From Synechococcus sp. KORDI-52 (lineage in GTDB: Bacteria > Cyanobacteriota > Cyanobacteriia > PCC-6307 > Cyanobiaceae): 64,000 bases of DNA. Shown piece by piece: positions 34,020 through 42,786 of this stretch. The first letter of the stretch is position 1. Each line of letters opens with the position of its first letter. The DNA lies in the NCBI RefSeq assembly GCF_000737595.1, contig NZ_CP006271.1, forward strand, positions 1,426,001 to 1,490,000, in the 5' to 3' direction. Position numbers and translations under genes: made by a program. Under the pieces are notes generated by a model. It saw nothing but the letters and a program-made list of their open reading frames with translations, was not told the DNA's origin and did no database searches.

Positions 34020-34376
34020 TTGAAAAGAGTCGTCAGCCTGTCGGCAGGATTTCTGGTGAGTTCACTGCTGCTGTCTCCCGCCTTTGCCCAAAAAGTTTCA
34101 AAAGAAAACGTCCGTGCGATTAACACCGCCAGGATGCGTGCTGAGTCAATCAATGGCGGACTCAACAATTACAGAGCCGCGAAATGCATGTACGCCACAG
34201 GGAAGGGAGGTGGTGACTGCTTGAAGGATGCAAGCGATGGCTTCCTGTTCGTGTTTGATGGTGGGTCTCCAGGCTGGCAAGAGGCGGGAAGTCCGCCCAC
34301 AGTTGAAACTGAGATCCTGGTCTCACCAGATGGGAATTCTGTTGCAGATGTTGTTTACAACGGTTCCCCCCGCTAG
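34020..34376 (+). CDS. Secreted hypothetical protein
   Basis: A TTG start gives 118 residues with a signal peptide (LSAGFLVSSLLLSPAFAQ). The mature part contains two Cys (KCMYATGKGGGDCLKDASDG) and ends VADVVYNGSPR. A terminator follows. No family recognised. Confidence 0.65.
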   Translation: MKRVVSLSAGFLVSSLLLSPAFAQKVSKENVRAINTARMRAESINGGLNNYRAAKCMYATGKGGGDCLKDASDGFLFVFDGGSPGWQEAGSPPTVETEILVSPDGNSVADVVYNGSPR

Positions 34377-34409
34377 CTGAAAACTGAGGTAGGAGCTTGG
34401 CTGCATGGC

Positions 34410-34434
34410 CCCGCTTGCTAGGTGGGGTTTTTTA
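34410..34434 (+). terminator. Rho-independent terminator
   Basis: CCCCGC-TTGCTAG-GTGGGG (with one G-T pair) followed by TTTTTT, 33 nt after the secreted protein gene. Confidence 0.8.
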
Positions 34435-34450
34435 TTGCTTGAGCTGAGCG

Positions 34451-34570
34451 GGAACACTCAAGGCAGTCACGTCTGACCCATGACCCGCGATACCCGCATC
34501 GCCCTGTTCCTGATGGGTGAACTTGTTGAAGCACTACGCGCCAATCCCCCTGACCTGTTCAAGCGTTGGC
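34451..34570 (+). repeat. Gene-start module D
   Basis: Fourth copy of the module: GGGAACACTCAAGGCAGTCA, spacer, then a gene start at 34480 reading MTRDTRIALFLMGELVEALR, followed by ANPPDLFKRW. From about 34562 it runs into the recombinase pseudogene. The 64-residue frame 34480-34674 is therefore a fusion product. Confidence 0.75.
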
Positions 34571-35322
34571 GATGCAATGCCTTGCGCAATGGGAACAGGG
34601 CTCACGGATGCATCAGACGAGCCGTCAGAAGCTCTATGGCTTCCTCAACTCGGCAGTGCAGCGTGGGCATCTAAAGCCCATTTACACCCCCCCCTGCAGC
34701 GCTTCCTGAGGTGCTGGAGCCCAAGCGCATTGGCTACCCCCTCAGCGATGCACAAATCCTGCAGCTGCTGGACAACCTGCCTGAAGGTGACGTGCACGAC
34801 CGCAGGCGATTTGCCATTCAGTTGTATGCCGTCTTCGGCCTCCGCCCTGAGGAGTTGCGCCACCTCCGCATCAAGGACGGGGCCGGTGGGGCAGAACTCT
34901 GCACGATTTATCAGAAGTCGATGGGGGACACGAAGGGAGCCAAGACAGAACAGCGGCGGCTGCACCCCCTACTGCTGCGTGATGCCGATGGTGTCGCCAT
35001 TGATTGGAGGCTCCAGGCACGCTTGCAGGTGGGCGAACAACTACCGCCTTTGAACCGTGAGGGTGATGGTGGCCAGGCGCTGAATCAATACCTGCGCCGG
35101 CGCAAGGTGTGGATGGCGCTGAAGACTGAAGCCGAGCACCAGGGTGAGCAGCTCACCCCCTATTCATTCCGCCATCGGTACGCCAAGGGGATGCACGCCG
35201 CGAACATCCCCATCGCCAACATCTGCGAGGCCATGGGCCACACCATCGAGGTGCATCTGAAGAGCTACGCACGGTTCAAGCCAAATGCGACGGCAGACCT
35301 CGTGGCAGCGGTCAACGTTTGA
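34562..35322 (+). pseudogene. Tyrosine recombinase (phage-type integrase), frameshifted
   Basis: The first part (34563-34690) reads AMQCLAQWEQGSRMHQTSRQ then KLYGFLNSAVQRGHLKPIY, a core-binding-domain fragment. A run of eight C at ~34687 shifts the frame, and the catalytic part continues from 34711 (203 residues): GLRPEELRHLRI (first Arg), YSFRHRYAKG (Arg and His of the box; the first His is Tyr), MGHTIEVHLKSYARF (His and nucleophilic Tyr). The 5' end is replaced by module D. The catalytic part alone is unlikely to work. Confidence 0.75.
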
Positions 35323-35470
35323 CTGATTAGCCAGACTGCGCGCCATGCCGAATAAGGACCACACCGTTAATCCGCCACTGCAAAACATGCGTTTTCAGTG
35401 CAACTGGCTGCTCACAGCGAATGGGTGGGTCTTCGAACCCATTTGTTGGGATCAATAGAGACTCCACGCC

Positions 35471-35680
35471 ATGGCGAACAAGGGTCGCAGCTTTCACGAG
35501 GCGCCAGAAAAGGCAGGTTGTGAAGGGTGGCTCCACTCCGAACAGCAGCTGTTAACCATTTGGAACCGGTTCTCAGATGGACGTGTAGCTCAGTACACAG
35601 TTTGTGTTGTTGAGTTCAGCACATTGATCCCATTGGACCACGGCAATTTAGAAATTCGTGCATGGTTGTCTGGACTTTAG
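35471..35680 (+). CDS. Small hypothetical protein
   Basis: A 69-residue product (MANKGRSFHEAPEKAGCEGW...) with a mixed alpha/beta pattern. It ends 7 nt before the next start, so it may form an operon with the two following small genes. Function unknown. Confidence 0.5.
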   Translation: MANKGRSFHEAPEKAGCEGWLHSEQQLLTIWNRFSDGRVAQYTVCVVEFSTLIPLDHGNLEIRAWLSGL

Positions 35681-35687
35681 CCGTAAT

Positions 35688-35876
35688 ATGGTGACTCCAT
35701 ATACCTGGTCAGAAAATTATCAAGCGGACATCGCAATGCGTCAGCTTGAGGATTGTGGTGTTCCTTGCGAGTGTCCCCGTTGCGTCTCTGCGTATTACCG
35801 ATTGCAGAGGATTCAGCAAGAAAAGGAACAACGTGATCTTCGCAGGCCATCGCGGGACCATGTCCTTTACGACTAG
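35688..35876 (+). CDS. Small protein with CxCxxC motif
   Basis: The ATG at 35688 gives 62 residues (MVTPYTWSENYQADIAMRQL...) with CGVPCECPRC in the middle and a charged helix after it. The cysteines could bind zinc. It is followed 8 nt later by another small gene. Confidence 0.55.
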   Translation: MVTPYTWSENYQADIAMRQLEDCGVPCECPRCVSAYYRLQRIQQEKEQRDLRRPSRDHVLYD

Positions 35877-35884
35877 GGGTTGTT

Positions 35885-36064
35885 ATGGAATATTCCTACC
35901 GCGACTGCCTAAGTGAAGAGATTGAGATTCTTCAATTGATGCTTTATAGAGATGAGTTTTTAGGCCAAGATCCAAAGGCTTGCAAGCATTCAGGCCCTAT
36001 CTTGATCAAAATAGCCGAGAATATTAAAGAGCTATCTGATCTTGATGATCATTCGGCTGCTTAG
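35885..36064 (+). CDS. Small helical hypothetical protein
   Basis: A 59-residue frame (MEYSYRDCLSEEIEILQLML...) with an AGGGG site 5 nt upstream. It is acidic and helical and follows the CxCxxC gene by 8 nt, so it is probably in the same operon. Confidence 0.6.
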   Translation: MEYSYRDCLSEEIEILQLMLYRDEFLGQDPKACKHSGPILIKIAENIKELSDLDDHSAA

Positions 36065-36230
36065 CGATTGGCTTAATTTCACGCCGGATAGAATTTGTCG
36101 ACATTGATTCTTTGCTGGAGAGGCTGCGTTGCATCTCCAATTGTTGGCTTGACAGCCTTTCCCTTCGCAAAGCCGTGACCGGATTAGTACGTCAAGTCAA
36201 GACTGAGAGTCAGCCTTGTACTGCCAGCGC

Positions 36231-36359
36231 TCAACGCTCAAGTCGCCTTAATTCCATGATTTCCAGCCGTCTTCTGTTGGTTTCAATTTCAGCCTCACGT
36301 GCCAAATGTCCAAGTTGAGCATTTGTGCGCTTTTGATGTCGTGAAGATACAAAAGACAT
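36231..36359 (-). CDS. Basic microprotein
   Basis: A 42-residue frame (MSFVSSRHQKRTNAQLGHLA...) ending in a charged helix (NRRRLEIMELRRLER). No ribosome site is seen. Weak support from composition only. Confidence 0.35.
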   Translation of the reverse strand: MSFVSSRHQKRTNAQLGHLAREAEIETNRRRLEIMELRRLER

Positions 36360-36574
36360 GGGGGTATGGAATTCGATGCGTTGAAGTTAAAAGCCACTGT
36401 AAATTGATGTGTGAAAGCGATACCCAGCTACACCAATTCATGTAGTTAAGTAACGCCTTGTGCTGTATGCAGGGGCTATGGACTGAGCTGCAGTTGAGGA
36501 CGCTGCGCAACATGATTGAGCTGGTTGAGGACAGCTAACGCCTAGTGCGTTCAACATTCAGCGCAAAGAGGGCG

Positions 36575-36856
36575 TTAAGGGTGCGTTGATGCTCCAACAC
36601 CAAACCCGGGAGAGTTGCGACAGAAGTCACTGAGTCTCGCCTTGTGTCTAAAGCATCCTTTTTTGACGAAGGCCGTCTGCCCTACATCGCTGAACTGGCA
36701 GCTCTCTCTGCGTAGGTCTTCTTCAAGCGTTTGTAGTTTTGCGGTCAAGGCTGCCACTTTCGCGCTGTGACCAATGGAGGAGAAATAGGCAAGCCGATAA
36801 GCCTCCCACCGAAGACCGAACTCCAGCCTTTCAATTGGAGTTTTGGCTGCTCGCAT
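36575..36856 (-). CDS. Hypothetical protein
   Basis: A 93-residue product starting MRAAKTPIERLEFGLRWEAY, with a helical first half (KVAALTAKLQTLEEDLRRES) and two Cys later. A strong AAGGAG site lies 4-5 nt upstream of the ATG. Function unknown. Confidence 0.6.
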   Translation of the reverse strand: MRAAKTPIERLEFGLRWEAYRLAYFSSIGHSAKVAALTAKLQTLEEDLRRESCQFSDVGQTAFVKKGCFRHKARLSDFCRNSPGFGVGASTHP

Positions 36857-37245
36857 CTCACTCCTTATAAATAGAGTAAAAAGCTAAAAAGAAAAAATTG
36901 GTCGACGTGGGGAATGTATCTGCGAGCGTTTAGTGATTATCGCCCCGCCCGCCAGTCCCTCAGACCCGCCGGCGAATGCTCAGGCACAACGCCGTTGCGG
37001 CCTGTGACAAGATGCCAAAAACAGCTGGGCTGCGTTGCAGGGCATCAGTTCGTGAAGAGCAATCTTTTTTCGCTAAGACAGACAGACCTAGCAGTTTGCC
37101 GCTGACTTGGGTCCGCGTCCCGCCCGGAGCCCTCCAGAAAGGGACGCACACCAAATACGCCAGTAACACCAGTCGATTCAGCGTGAATTGATACCGACCA
37201 AGGCATTTTGTCACCAGCAGAAAAAAAGGGGGGCAGAGTGTCGTC
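36857..37245. other. Stretch without a convincing gene
   Basis: About 390 nt between two small genes. Overlapping frames on both strands have poor composition. No repeat or hairpin stands out. Confidence 0.35.
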
Positions 37246-37452
37246 ATGAGCAACACCAATGATCTGCACGCATGGGATGAGGGCCTTCGTCGGCCAATGG
37301 GGGGTGACCCTCTGCAAGAACCCGTCATGGCGGCGATCTTCGGCTACAGGTTCAACGACGAGTTATGGCGACTTAATGACCAGGGCTATCCAGAACCTTT
37401 GTTAGAACCCATGCTCGGCCGGTGGGAACAGCTGCACGATCCCGAGGGTTGA
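37246..37452 (+). CDS. Small hypothetical protein
   Basis: A 68-residue product (MSNTNDLHAWDEGLRRPMGG...) ending WEQLHDPEG, with FGYRFNDELWRLNDQGYPEP in the middle. No signal or membrane segment. It is the last plausible gene of the island before tRNA-Pro; the next ~430 nt hold none that I can support. Confidence 0.55.
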   Translation: MSNTNDLHAWDEGLRRPMGGDPLQEPVMAAIFGYRFNDELWRLNDQGYPEPLLEPMLGRWEQLHDPEG

Positions 37453-37888
37453 ACCTGAAGATGGTGCTCACCAGGTTCCAGCCTGCGCTCACGCCGCATG
37501 GTTCTAAGGGTGTTCTGCTTGAGCGCCAGATGCTTTGCAGCCTCGGGCTCATGCACTCATTCGGGCGTATTCATTAGTCAGTGGGATCCGCAAACCCAGC
37601 GAGGACCTGTCCTCTCCCTGCTGGTGAATGCCTTTCCATCCTTTGGCTATCTGGGTGGGGCTTGCCAGGCCTGATTCCATCCCCCTCACTGATCTGGCCC
37701 CTGAATGCGCGACGGGACCGCAGTGAGGTCTCGAACCGTCGCTCGTTTGTAAACCCAGAGCCATTCAGGCGGTAGCTGGGATGGTCGGTATCTAGGAGGT
37801 TCCGATTTTGATGAATTCAAGCTGTTACGCAGGCGGAATGCTGTCAATACGCGTTCCCTGCTGTCCAGGAAATTCGTGCCAAAGGCAT

Positions 37889-37918
37889 GAAAAACCCGAT
37901 GCCGTTTGGCACCGGGTT
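37889..37918 (-). terminator. Terminator of tRNA-Pro
   Basis: On the minus strand AACCCGGTGCC-AAAC-GGCATCGGGTT (one G-U pair) continues into TTTTTC, 36 nt after the tRNA 3' end. Confidence 0.8.
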
Positions 37919-37953
37919 GGCACGAGCGGTTTGGGGAATCGCTCAGATTGCAG

Positions 37954-38027
37954 TCGGGGAGACAGGATTCGAACCTGCGGCATCTTGCTCCCAAAGCAAG
38001 CGCGCTACCAAACTGCGCCACTCCCCG
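37954..38027 (-). tRNA. tRNA-Pro (anticodon TGG)
   Basis: The minus strand folds as a cloverleaf: acceptor CGGGGAG / CTCCCCG, D-arm with AGTTTGGTAGC, anticodon stem CTTGC / GCAAG with loop TTTGGGA (anticodon TGG), and T-arm with GGTTCGAATCC. The discriminator base is A and CCA is not encoded. Its 3' end faces the island, a classic integration orientation. Confidence 0.95.
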
Positions 38028-38040
38028 GCGCCCTCAAAGG

Positions 38041-39192
38041 TTAGCTGGCAGCGTGCAACTGTTCAGCGAGGTTGACCCCGCTGCGGATGGCGCCTTCAGC
38101 GGTGCCGAAGCCAGGGCCTTCGATCCAGTCGCCGCAGAACCCCACTTCGCTTGTGGGGCACCATTGCAGCTCCTGTGGCAGAGGGTGGTTGAGGGGCCTT
38201 GACGCGCCCCAGCGCATCACCCCCACTGGCGTCGCCTGGTTCAACGCAGCTGAAACAACCGGCAGGCTCTGCAGCAGCTGGGGCAACAGGTCCACCAGAC
38301 GCTGTTGCTCCTGAGCCAGCAGGCGGCCCTGGCTTTCGGGCGTGATCGCTTCTCCGGAATCCAAGCCATGCACCACCAGCCCCCAGCGACCATCGCTTTG
38401 TGGCTGGAGCACGAGGCGTTCCACTTTCCAGCGCGCTTTGGCGGCGTCGTTCAACCAGATCTGTGCCGGGAGCTGTTCACCGTTGAGCGCGAGCAGGCCC
38501 AGATCCACCATCAGGTTCCAGCGCACCTCGGCTTGGCTTTGGTGCAGCAGGCTCAGCACTGCATCGAGACGAACGTCCACTCCCTTTTCAACGGCTGAAC
38601 GCAGAGGCACGTCGTCCCAGGCCAGCATCTTCAGGGAGCGGGGGTGGGCCAGCAGGGTCCCACTGAGCACAAGGTGCTTGGCCCTTAGGCTCCAGCTCCG
38701 ATTCTCGCTCTCCAGCAGCCAATGATCCTGGCGTCGCTCCAGCCAGCGCACGCGGGTTTTGAACTGTCGGCTCAGTTGCACGGAGCCAGCACCATCGAGC
38801 AGCGCTGAACAGATGCTGGCCATGCAGGGAAACCCATGCCACCAGCCCCCGTCAGGGCAGGCTTCATGGCTCGTGGCGGGGCACAAACCTGACTCGGCAT
38901 CGAGGGAAAGCACAGCTCGCTCGTCACGCTGGAGAACACCCGCTGATCTCAACGGCGCAAGCAAAGCTTCCGTCTCCTGCGGCATGGATTCACTCAGGCC
39001 AAAGCCCGGTGCTCCATGGTTGAGCAACCAGCCGCTCTGCTCCCGCCTCCTGCGGGTGGCCGTCCTGCCTCCAGGTCCCCTGCCGGCCTCAATCAAAGCG
39101 ATGTTGAGGTCTGATCCCAGCTGCTGGAGCCGTCCAATCAGGCTGCAGCCAGCCAGTCCTGCGCCGATGACGGCGAGATCAACCTCAGCCAC
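38041..39192 (-). CDS. FAD-dependent amine-oxidase/renalase-like oxidoreductase
   Basis: The 383-residue product starts with a dinucleotide-binding fold (VDLAVIGAGLAGCSLIGRLQ), then an acidic end of beta2 (ALIEAGRGPGGRTATRR), typical of renalase-like NAD(P)-binding oxidoreductases. The C-terminus closes the FAD site (VGFCGDWIEGPGFGTAEGAI). The substrate is unknown. It sits between tRNA-Pro and a small membrane protein gene on the same strand. Confidence 0.8.
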   Translation of the reverse strand: MAEVDLAVIGAGLAGCSLIGRLQQLGSDLNIALIEAGRGPGGRTATRRRREQSGWLLNHGAPGFGLSESMPQETEALLAPLRSAGVLQRDERAVLSLDAESGLCPATSHEACPDGGWWHGFPCMASICSALLDGAGSVQLSRQFKTRVRWLERRQDHWLLESENRSWSLRAKHLVLSGTLLAHPRSLKMLAWDDVPLRSAVEKGVDVRLDAVLSLLHQSQAEVRWNLMVDLGLLALNGEQLPAQIWLNDAAKARWKVERLVLQPQSDGRWGLVVHGLDSGEAITPESQGRLLAQEQQRLVDLLPQLLQSLPVVSAALNQATPVGVMRWGASRPLNHPLPQELQWCPTSEVGFCGDWIEGPGFGTAEGAIRSGVNLAEQLHAAS

Positions 39193-39216
39193 GTTCGCTG
39201 AAGCCTCCGCCGTTGA

Positions 39217-39390
39217 TCACATCCAGTAACGCTCAGCAGCGACACGAGAGAACAAACCGCCCAGGAGAGCCAGAAGAATCGTGACGCCAAAAAATGCGAA
39301 ATACGCCATCTGAACCGTTGGCCTGATCAGGAGTTCAGGGCTTTCTAACAGCCGCCAGGTGATCGGCTCGACTGAGTCACGAGACGACAT
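39217..39390 (-). CDS. Small membrane protein upstream of the oxidoreductase
   Basis: A 57-residue frame (MSSRDSVEPITWRLLESPEL...) with one C-terminal helix (AYFAFFGVTILLALLGGLFS) and a short AERYWM tail. It ends 24 nt before the oxidoreductase start and begins 13 nt from tRNA-Lys, so all may share a transcript. Confidence 0.6.
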   Translation of the reverse strand: MSSRDSVEPITWRLLESPELLIRPTVQMAYFAFFGVTILLALLGGLFSRVAAERYWM

Positions 39391-39403
39391 CAAAGCGTTG
39401 ATA

Positions 39404-39475
39404 TGGGTCGCCTGAGATTCGAACTCAGGACCAGCCGGTTAAAAGCCGGATGCTCTACCGCTGAGCTAGCGACCC
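39404..39475 (-). tRNA. tRNA-Lys (anticodon TTT)
   Basis: Minus-strand cloverleaf: acceptor GGGTCGC / GCGACCC, D-arm TAGCTCAGCGGTAGAGC, anticodon stem CCGG / CCGG around loop CTTTTAA (anticodon TTT), T-arm GAGTTCGAATCTC, discriminator A. CCA is not encoded. Confidence 0.95.
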
Positions 39476-39554
39476 GTGCCCGCTTGGGCATGCCATTTTG
39501 GCACCAATTGAGGTTATCACTCGGGTCGCCGGGGAGACTGGGGGCTGACGAACC

Positions 39555-40067
39555 ATGGCCATGACTGGCTCGAACGCCTGGCCCGATCCCCAGATCGATG
39601 CAGAGGCCTGGGTAGCTGAATCCGCTGTGGTGATTGGACAAGTGCGAATGGCAGGAGGCAGCAGCCTCTGGCCCACGGCTGTGGCGCGTGGTGATCTGGA
39701 ACAGATCAGCATCGGCGCTGGGAGCAATGTTCAAGATGGCGCCGTGCTCCATGGTGATCCGGGACAGCCGGTGCTCATCGGCGCCGACGTCACCGTGGGG
39801 CATCGGGCCGTGATCCATGGCGCCACGCTTGAAGATGGATGTCTGGTGGGGATCGGCGCCATCGTTCTCAATGGCGTCACCGTTGGTGCCGGTGCCCTGG
39901 TTGCCGCCGGATCTGTGGTCACCAAGGATGTGCCCCCCGGCACCCTGGTGATGGGCGCGCCAGCGGCAGTGAAGCGGAAGTTGTCGCCGGAAGCCATCGA
40001 TGAACAGCGTTGCCATGCCCAGCGCTATGCGCAATTGGCGGCAGCCCATGCCCGAGTCACACCTTGA
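39555..40067 (+). CDS. Gamma-carbonic anhydrase family protein
   Basis: The 170-residue product is a left-handed beta-helix of hexapeptide repeats ([55 protein letters not shown]) with the three His metal ligands in the HGDP and VGHRAVIHG segments. The C-terminus has a helix. YrdA/CcmM-like members bind zinc; many lack measured carbonic anhydrase activity. Confidence 0.88.
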   Translation: MAMTGSNAWPDPQIDAEAWVAESAVVIGQVRMAGGSSLWPTAVARGDLEQISIGAGSNVQDGAVLHGDPGQPVLIGADVTVGHRAVIHGATLEDGCLVGIGAIVLNGVTVGAGALVAAGSVVTKDVPPGTLVMGAPAAVKRKLSPEAIDEQRCHAQRYAQLAAAHARVTP

Positions 40068-40170
40068 ATGCAACAGCCTGATTGCTGCGAATTCGATCAG
40101 CTTTGAATGAAGGTCGTGGGATTAACGGAGAAGTCCGTAAGATCGGCGACACAGATTTCCGTTTTCAAGA

Positions 40171-40383
40171 ATGGTCCGAGTTGCCATCGGTCTGGTCCTC
40201 ATCCTGGTGATCGTCGGTTACTCGGCCTTCAGCGTGATCACCACGGGCCAAGTGCTGGGGATTGATGCCCGCCTGTTCCTTGTGGTTGCTCCGGTTCTTG
40301 CCGCTGTTAGCTGGGCCGCCTTCAACATCGGCCGTGCGGCAGTGGGTCAGCTGCAGCTGATGCTCAAGCGCAGCCGCGCCTGA
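40171..40383 (+). CDS. psbY: Photosystem II protein Y, with N-terminal extension
   Basis: The last ~41 residues (IDARLFLVVAPVLAAVSWAA, FNIGRAAVGQLQLMLKRS) match PsbY, a one-helix PSII subunit near cytochrome b559. The frame from ATG 40171 is 70 residues and adds a second membrane helix (VAIGLVLILVIVGYSAFSVI). Cyanobacterial PsbY is usually ~40 residues, so either translation starts internally at a non-ATG codon or the protein is two-helix here. No strong ribosome site precedes 40171. Confidence 0.8.
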   Translation: MVRVAIGLVLILVIVGYSAFSVITTGQVLGIDARLFLVVAPVLAAVSWAAFNIGRAAVGQLQLMLKRSRA

Positions 40384-40430
40384 TCCAGGCAAGCGAGCTT
40401 CGTAGGCTGAAGGCTGCTTGATGCACCCGT

Positions 40431-41801
40431 TTGTCTCAATCTCCCCATGTCACCGTTCTAGGTGCCGGTCTGGCTGGCACCGAGGCGGCCTGGCAGGTCG
40501 CCCGTGCAGGAGTTGCGGTCACCCTGGTGGAGATGCGTCCGATTCGACGCTCCCCGGCTCACCACAGCAGTGATTTCGCTGAGTTGGTGTGCAGCAACAG
40601 CTTTGGAGCCCTGAGCAGCGACCGTGCTGCGGGCCTGCTGCAGGAGGAGTTACGTCGTCTTGGTTCTTTGGTGATCGGCACGGCCGACACCCACGCTGTG
40701 CCGGCCGGCGGAGCTTTAGCCGTTGATCGCGGTCGCTACAGCGCCGCTCTCACTGAGGCTCTTGACCAGCATCCCCTGGTCACGATTAAACGGCGCGAGC
40801 AGCAATCCCTGCCGCCGGCCGATGCGATCACCGTGCTGGCGACGGGGCCGCTCACGAGTGAACCGTTGGCGGAGGATCTGCGCCAGTTCACCGGCCGCTC
40901 CGACTGCCATTTCTTTGATGCGGCCAGTCCGATCGTGCATGGGGAGAGCATCGATCTGTCGGTGGCCTTCCGCGCCAGCCGCTACGACAAGGGCGATGCG
41001 GACTACATCAACTGTCCGATGGACAAAGAGCAGTACCTGGCGTTCCGCCAGGCTTTGCTCGAGGCGGAACAGGCGGAACTCAAAGACTTCGACAAAAACG
41101 ACGCCACCTTCTTTGAGGGTTGCCTGCCGATTGAGGAGTTGGCGCGTCGTGGTGAAGACACCATGCGTTATGGCCCCCTGAAGCCGATCGGGCTCTGGGA
41201 TCCCCGTTGGGGCGATGTCAACGATCGCGATGTGCGCCGGGCCAAGCGCGCCTACGCCGTGGTGCAGCTACGGCAGGAAGACAAGGACGGGCGCCTCTGG
41301 AATCTGGTGGGTTTCCAGACGAATCTCAAATGGGGTGAGCAGAAGCGTGTTCTGCAGATGATTCCCGGGCTGGGCCAGGCGGAATTTGTGCGTTTTGGGG
41401 TCATGCACCGCAACACCTTCCTGGAGTCGCCGCAGCTACTGCAGCCCACCATGCAGTTCCGCCAGCGCCCCAACCTCCTGGCAGCAGGCCAGATCACAGG
41501 CACCGAGGGCTATGCCGCCGCCGTGGCCGGTGGCTGGTTGGCCGGCACCAATGCGGCTCGGCTGGCCCGGGGCCTGGTGCCCATTGATTTGCCGGCCACC
41601 TGCATGAGTGGAGCCCTCACCCATTTCGTCAGCGAGGCGCCCACGGCCAAGTTCCAGCCGATGCCCCCCAATTTCGGCCTCTTGCCGGATCTACCGGAAC
41701 GCATTCGCGACAAACGGGCCCGCTACGGCGCCTACCGGGATCGTGCCTTGCAGGATCTTGAGCCGATGCGGGCTCTCCAACCGGAGACCGTGACGGCATG
41801 A
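40431..41801 (+). CDS. trmFO: Methylenetetrahydrofolate-tRNA-(uracil-5-)-methyltransferase
   Basis: The 456-residue product starts at TTG and has the FAD fold [20 protein letters not shown], the EMRP motif and the CSNSFGA block of TrmFO. It makes 5-methyluridine at tRNA position 54 using folate and FAD. The [10 protein letters not shown] and [20 protein letters not shown] segments are typical. It overlaps the next gene by 4 nt. Confidence 0.95.
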   Translation: MSQSPHVTVLGAGLAGTEAAWQVARAGVAVTLVEMRPIRRSPAHHSSDFAELVCSNSFGALSSDRAAGLLQEELRRLGSLVIGTADTHAVPAGGALAVDRGRYSAALTEALDQHPLVTIKRREQQSLPPADAITVLATGPLTSEPLAEDLRQFTGRSDCHFFDAASPIVHGESIDLSVAFRASRYDKGDADYINCPMDKEQYLAFRQALLEAEQAELKDFDKNDATFFEGCLPIEELARRGEDTMRYGPLKPIGLWDPRWGDVNDRDVRRAKRAYAVVQLRQEDKDGRLWNLVGFQTNLKWGEQKRVLQMIPGLGQAEFVRFGVMHRNTFLESPQLLQPTMQFRQRPNLLAAGQITGTEGYAAAVAGGWLAGTNAARLARGLVPIDLPATCMSGALTHFVSEAPTAKFQPMPPNFGLLPDLPERIRDKRARYGAYRDRALQDLEPMRALQPETVTA

Positions 41802-42763
41802 ACACCGCTGCGGAGGCTCGCCGGATCGAACAGCGCTCCCTGCGCTTCGGGATCGGTGCCAACGCAGTGATGGCCTTGGCTGGGTTCTCCGCCCATGTGC
41901 TCACCGGATCCTCGGCCCTGCTGTTGGACGGCCTGTATTCCGCCGTGTTGGTGGGGTCGTCCTTGATTGCCAGTCGCATCAGCCGCAACGTGGTGCGGCC
42001 GCCGGATCGAGCCTGGCCCTACGGCTACGAAGGTCAGGAAGCCCTGTATGTGCTGTTTCGCTCCCTGGTGCTGCTCGGGGTGATCGGCTTTGGCGTCGGC
42101 AGCTCCTGCTCCACCTTGATCGACTGGTGGCGGGGGAACAGCATTGCGCCGTTGCATCTGGAGCCGGTGGCGCTCTACACCGCGCTGATGACAGCGCTCT
42201 GTGGTCTGCTGGCCTGGCGGCACCGCCGCGACTGGCGCCGCACGGGGAGGGTGTCGCTGCTGCTGCTCACCGAGGCCCGCAATGCCCGGATCGATGCGGT
42301 GATCACCCTGGCCACCGGTTTGGCCCTGCTGGCGTCGCCCCTGCTCTTGGCAACGCCCTTCTCTCCCCTGGCCCCAATTACAGATGCGCTTTTGGTGCTG
42401 GCGGTGAGCCTGGCCTTGCTGCGCGAACCCCTGGCGGCGTTGCGGGATGCCATGGCTCAGGCAGCGGGCTGTGCCGCCGATCCGGATGTGCTTCAGCGCA
42501 CGCGCATCGTGTTGATGCAGGAGCTGGTGGGGCTTCAGCTGCAGATGATGGATTTCACGGTGCAGCAGCTGGGCCGTACGGCCTTTGTCGTGGTCTACAT
42601 CAATCCGCTGCAGCCCATGGAAAGTCGGGTGATTGATGGCCTGCGCCATCACATTGATGCCCGTTGCAGTGCTGAACTCGGACGTCCGGTGCGTTCTGAG
42701 GTGATCCTCACGGTGATGCCGCCGATCCACCGCCAGGATCCAAGGCCGCAGACGGCCCCTTAG
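41798..42763 (+). CDS. Cation diffusion facilitator family transporter
   Basis: The 321-residue product has about five to six membrane helices, starting [20 protein letters not shown] and [20 protein letters not shown], then WPYGYEG, the pattern of CDF proteins. The helix-2 metal site (normally HSxxD) reads DGLYS, so metal choice is unclear. A C-terminal cytoplasmic ferredoxin-like domain follows. It overlaps trmFO by 4 nt. Confidence 0.8.
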   Translation: MNTAAEARRIEQRSLRFGIGANAVMALAGFSAHVLTGSSALLLDGLYSAVLVGSSLIASRISRNVVRPPDRAWPYGYEGQEALYVLFRSLVLLGVIGFGVGSSCSTLIDWWRGNSIAPLHLEPVALYTALMTALCGLLAWRHRRDWRRTGRVSLLLLTEARNARIDAVITLATGLALLASPLLLATPFSPLAPITDALLVLAVSLALLREPLAALRDAMAQAAGCAADPDVLQRTRIVLMQELVGLQLQMMDFTVQQLGRTAFVVVYINPLQPMESRVIDGLRHHIDARCSAELGRPVRSEVILTVMPPIHRQDPRPQTAP

Positions 42764-42786
42764 CGTCACCCCAAAGAAGCGATGTC

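Noticed and set aside
37690-37760. tRNA-like sequence with GGTTCGAGACC near the island end
   Set aside because: No acceptor or T-stem pairing can be drawn; only the loop consensus matches.
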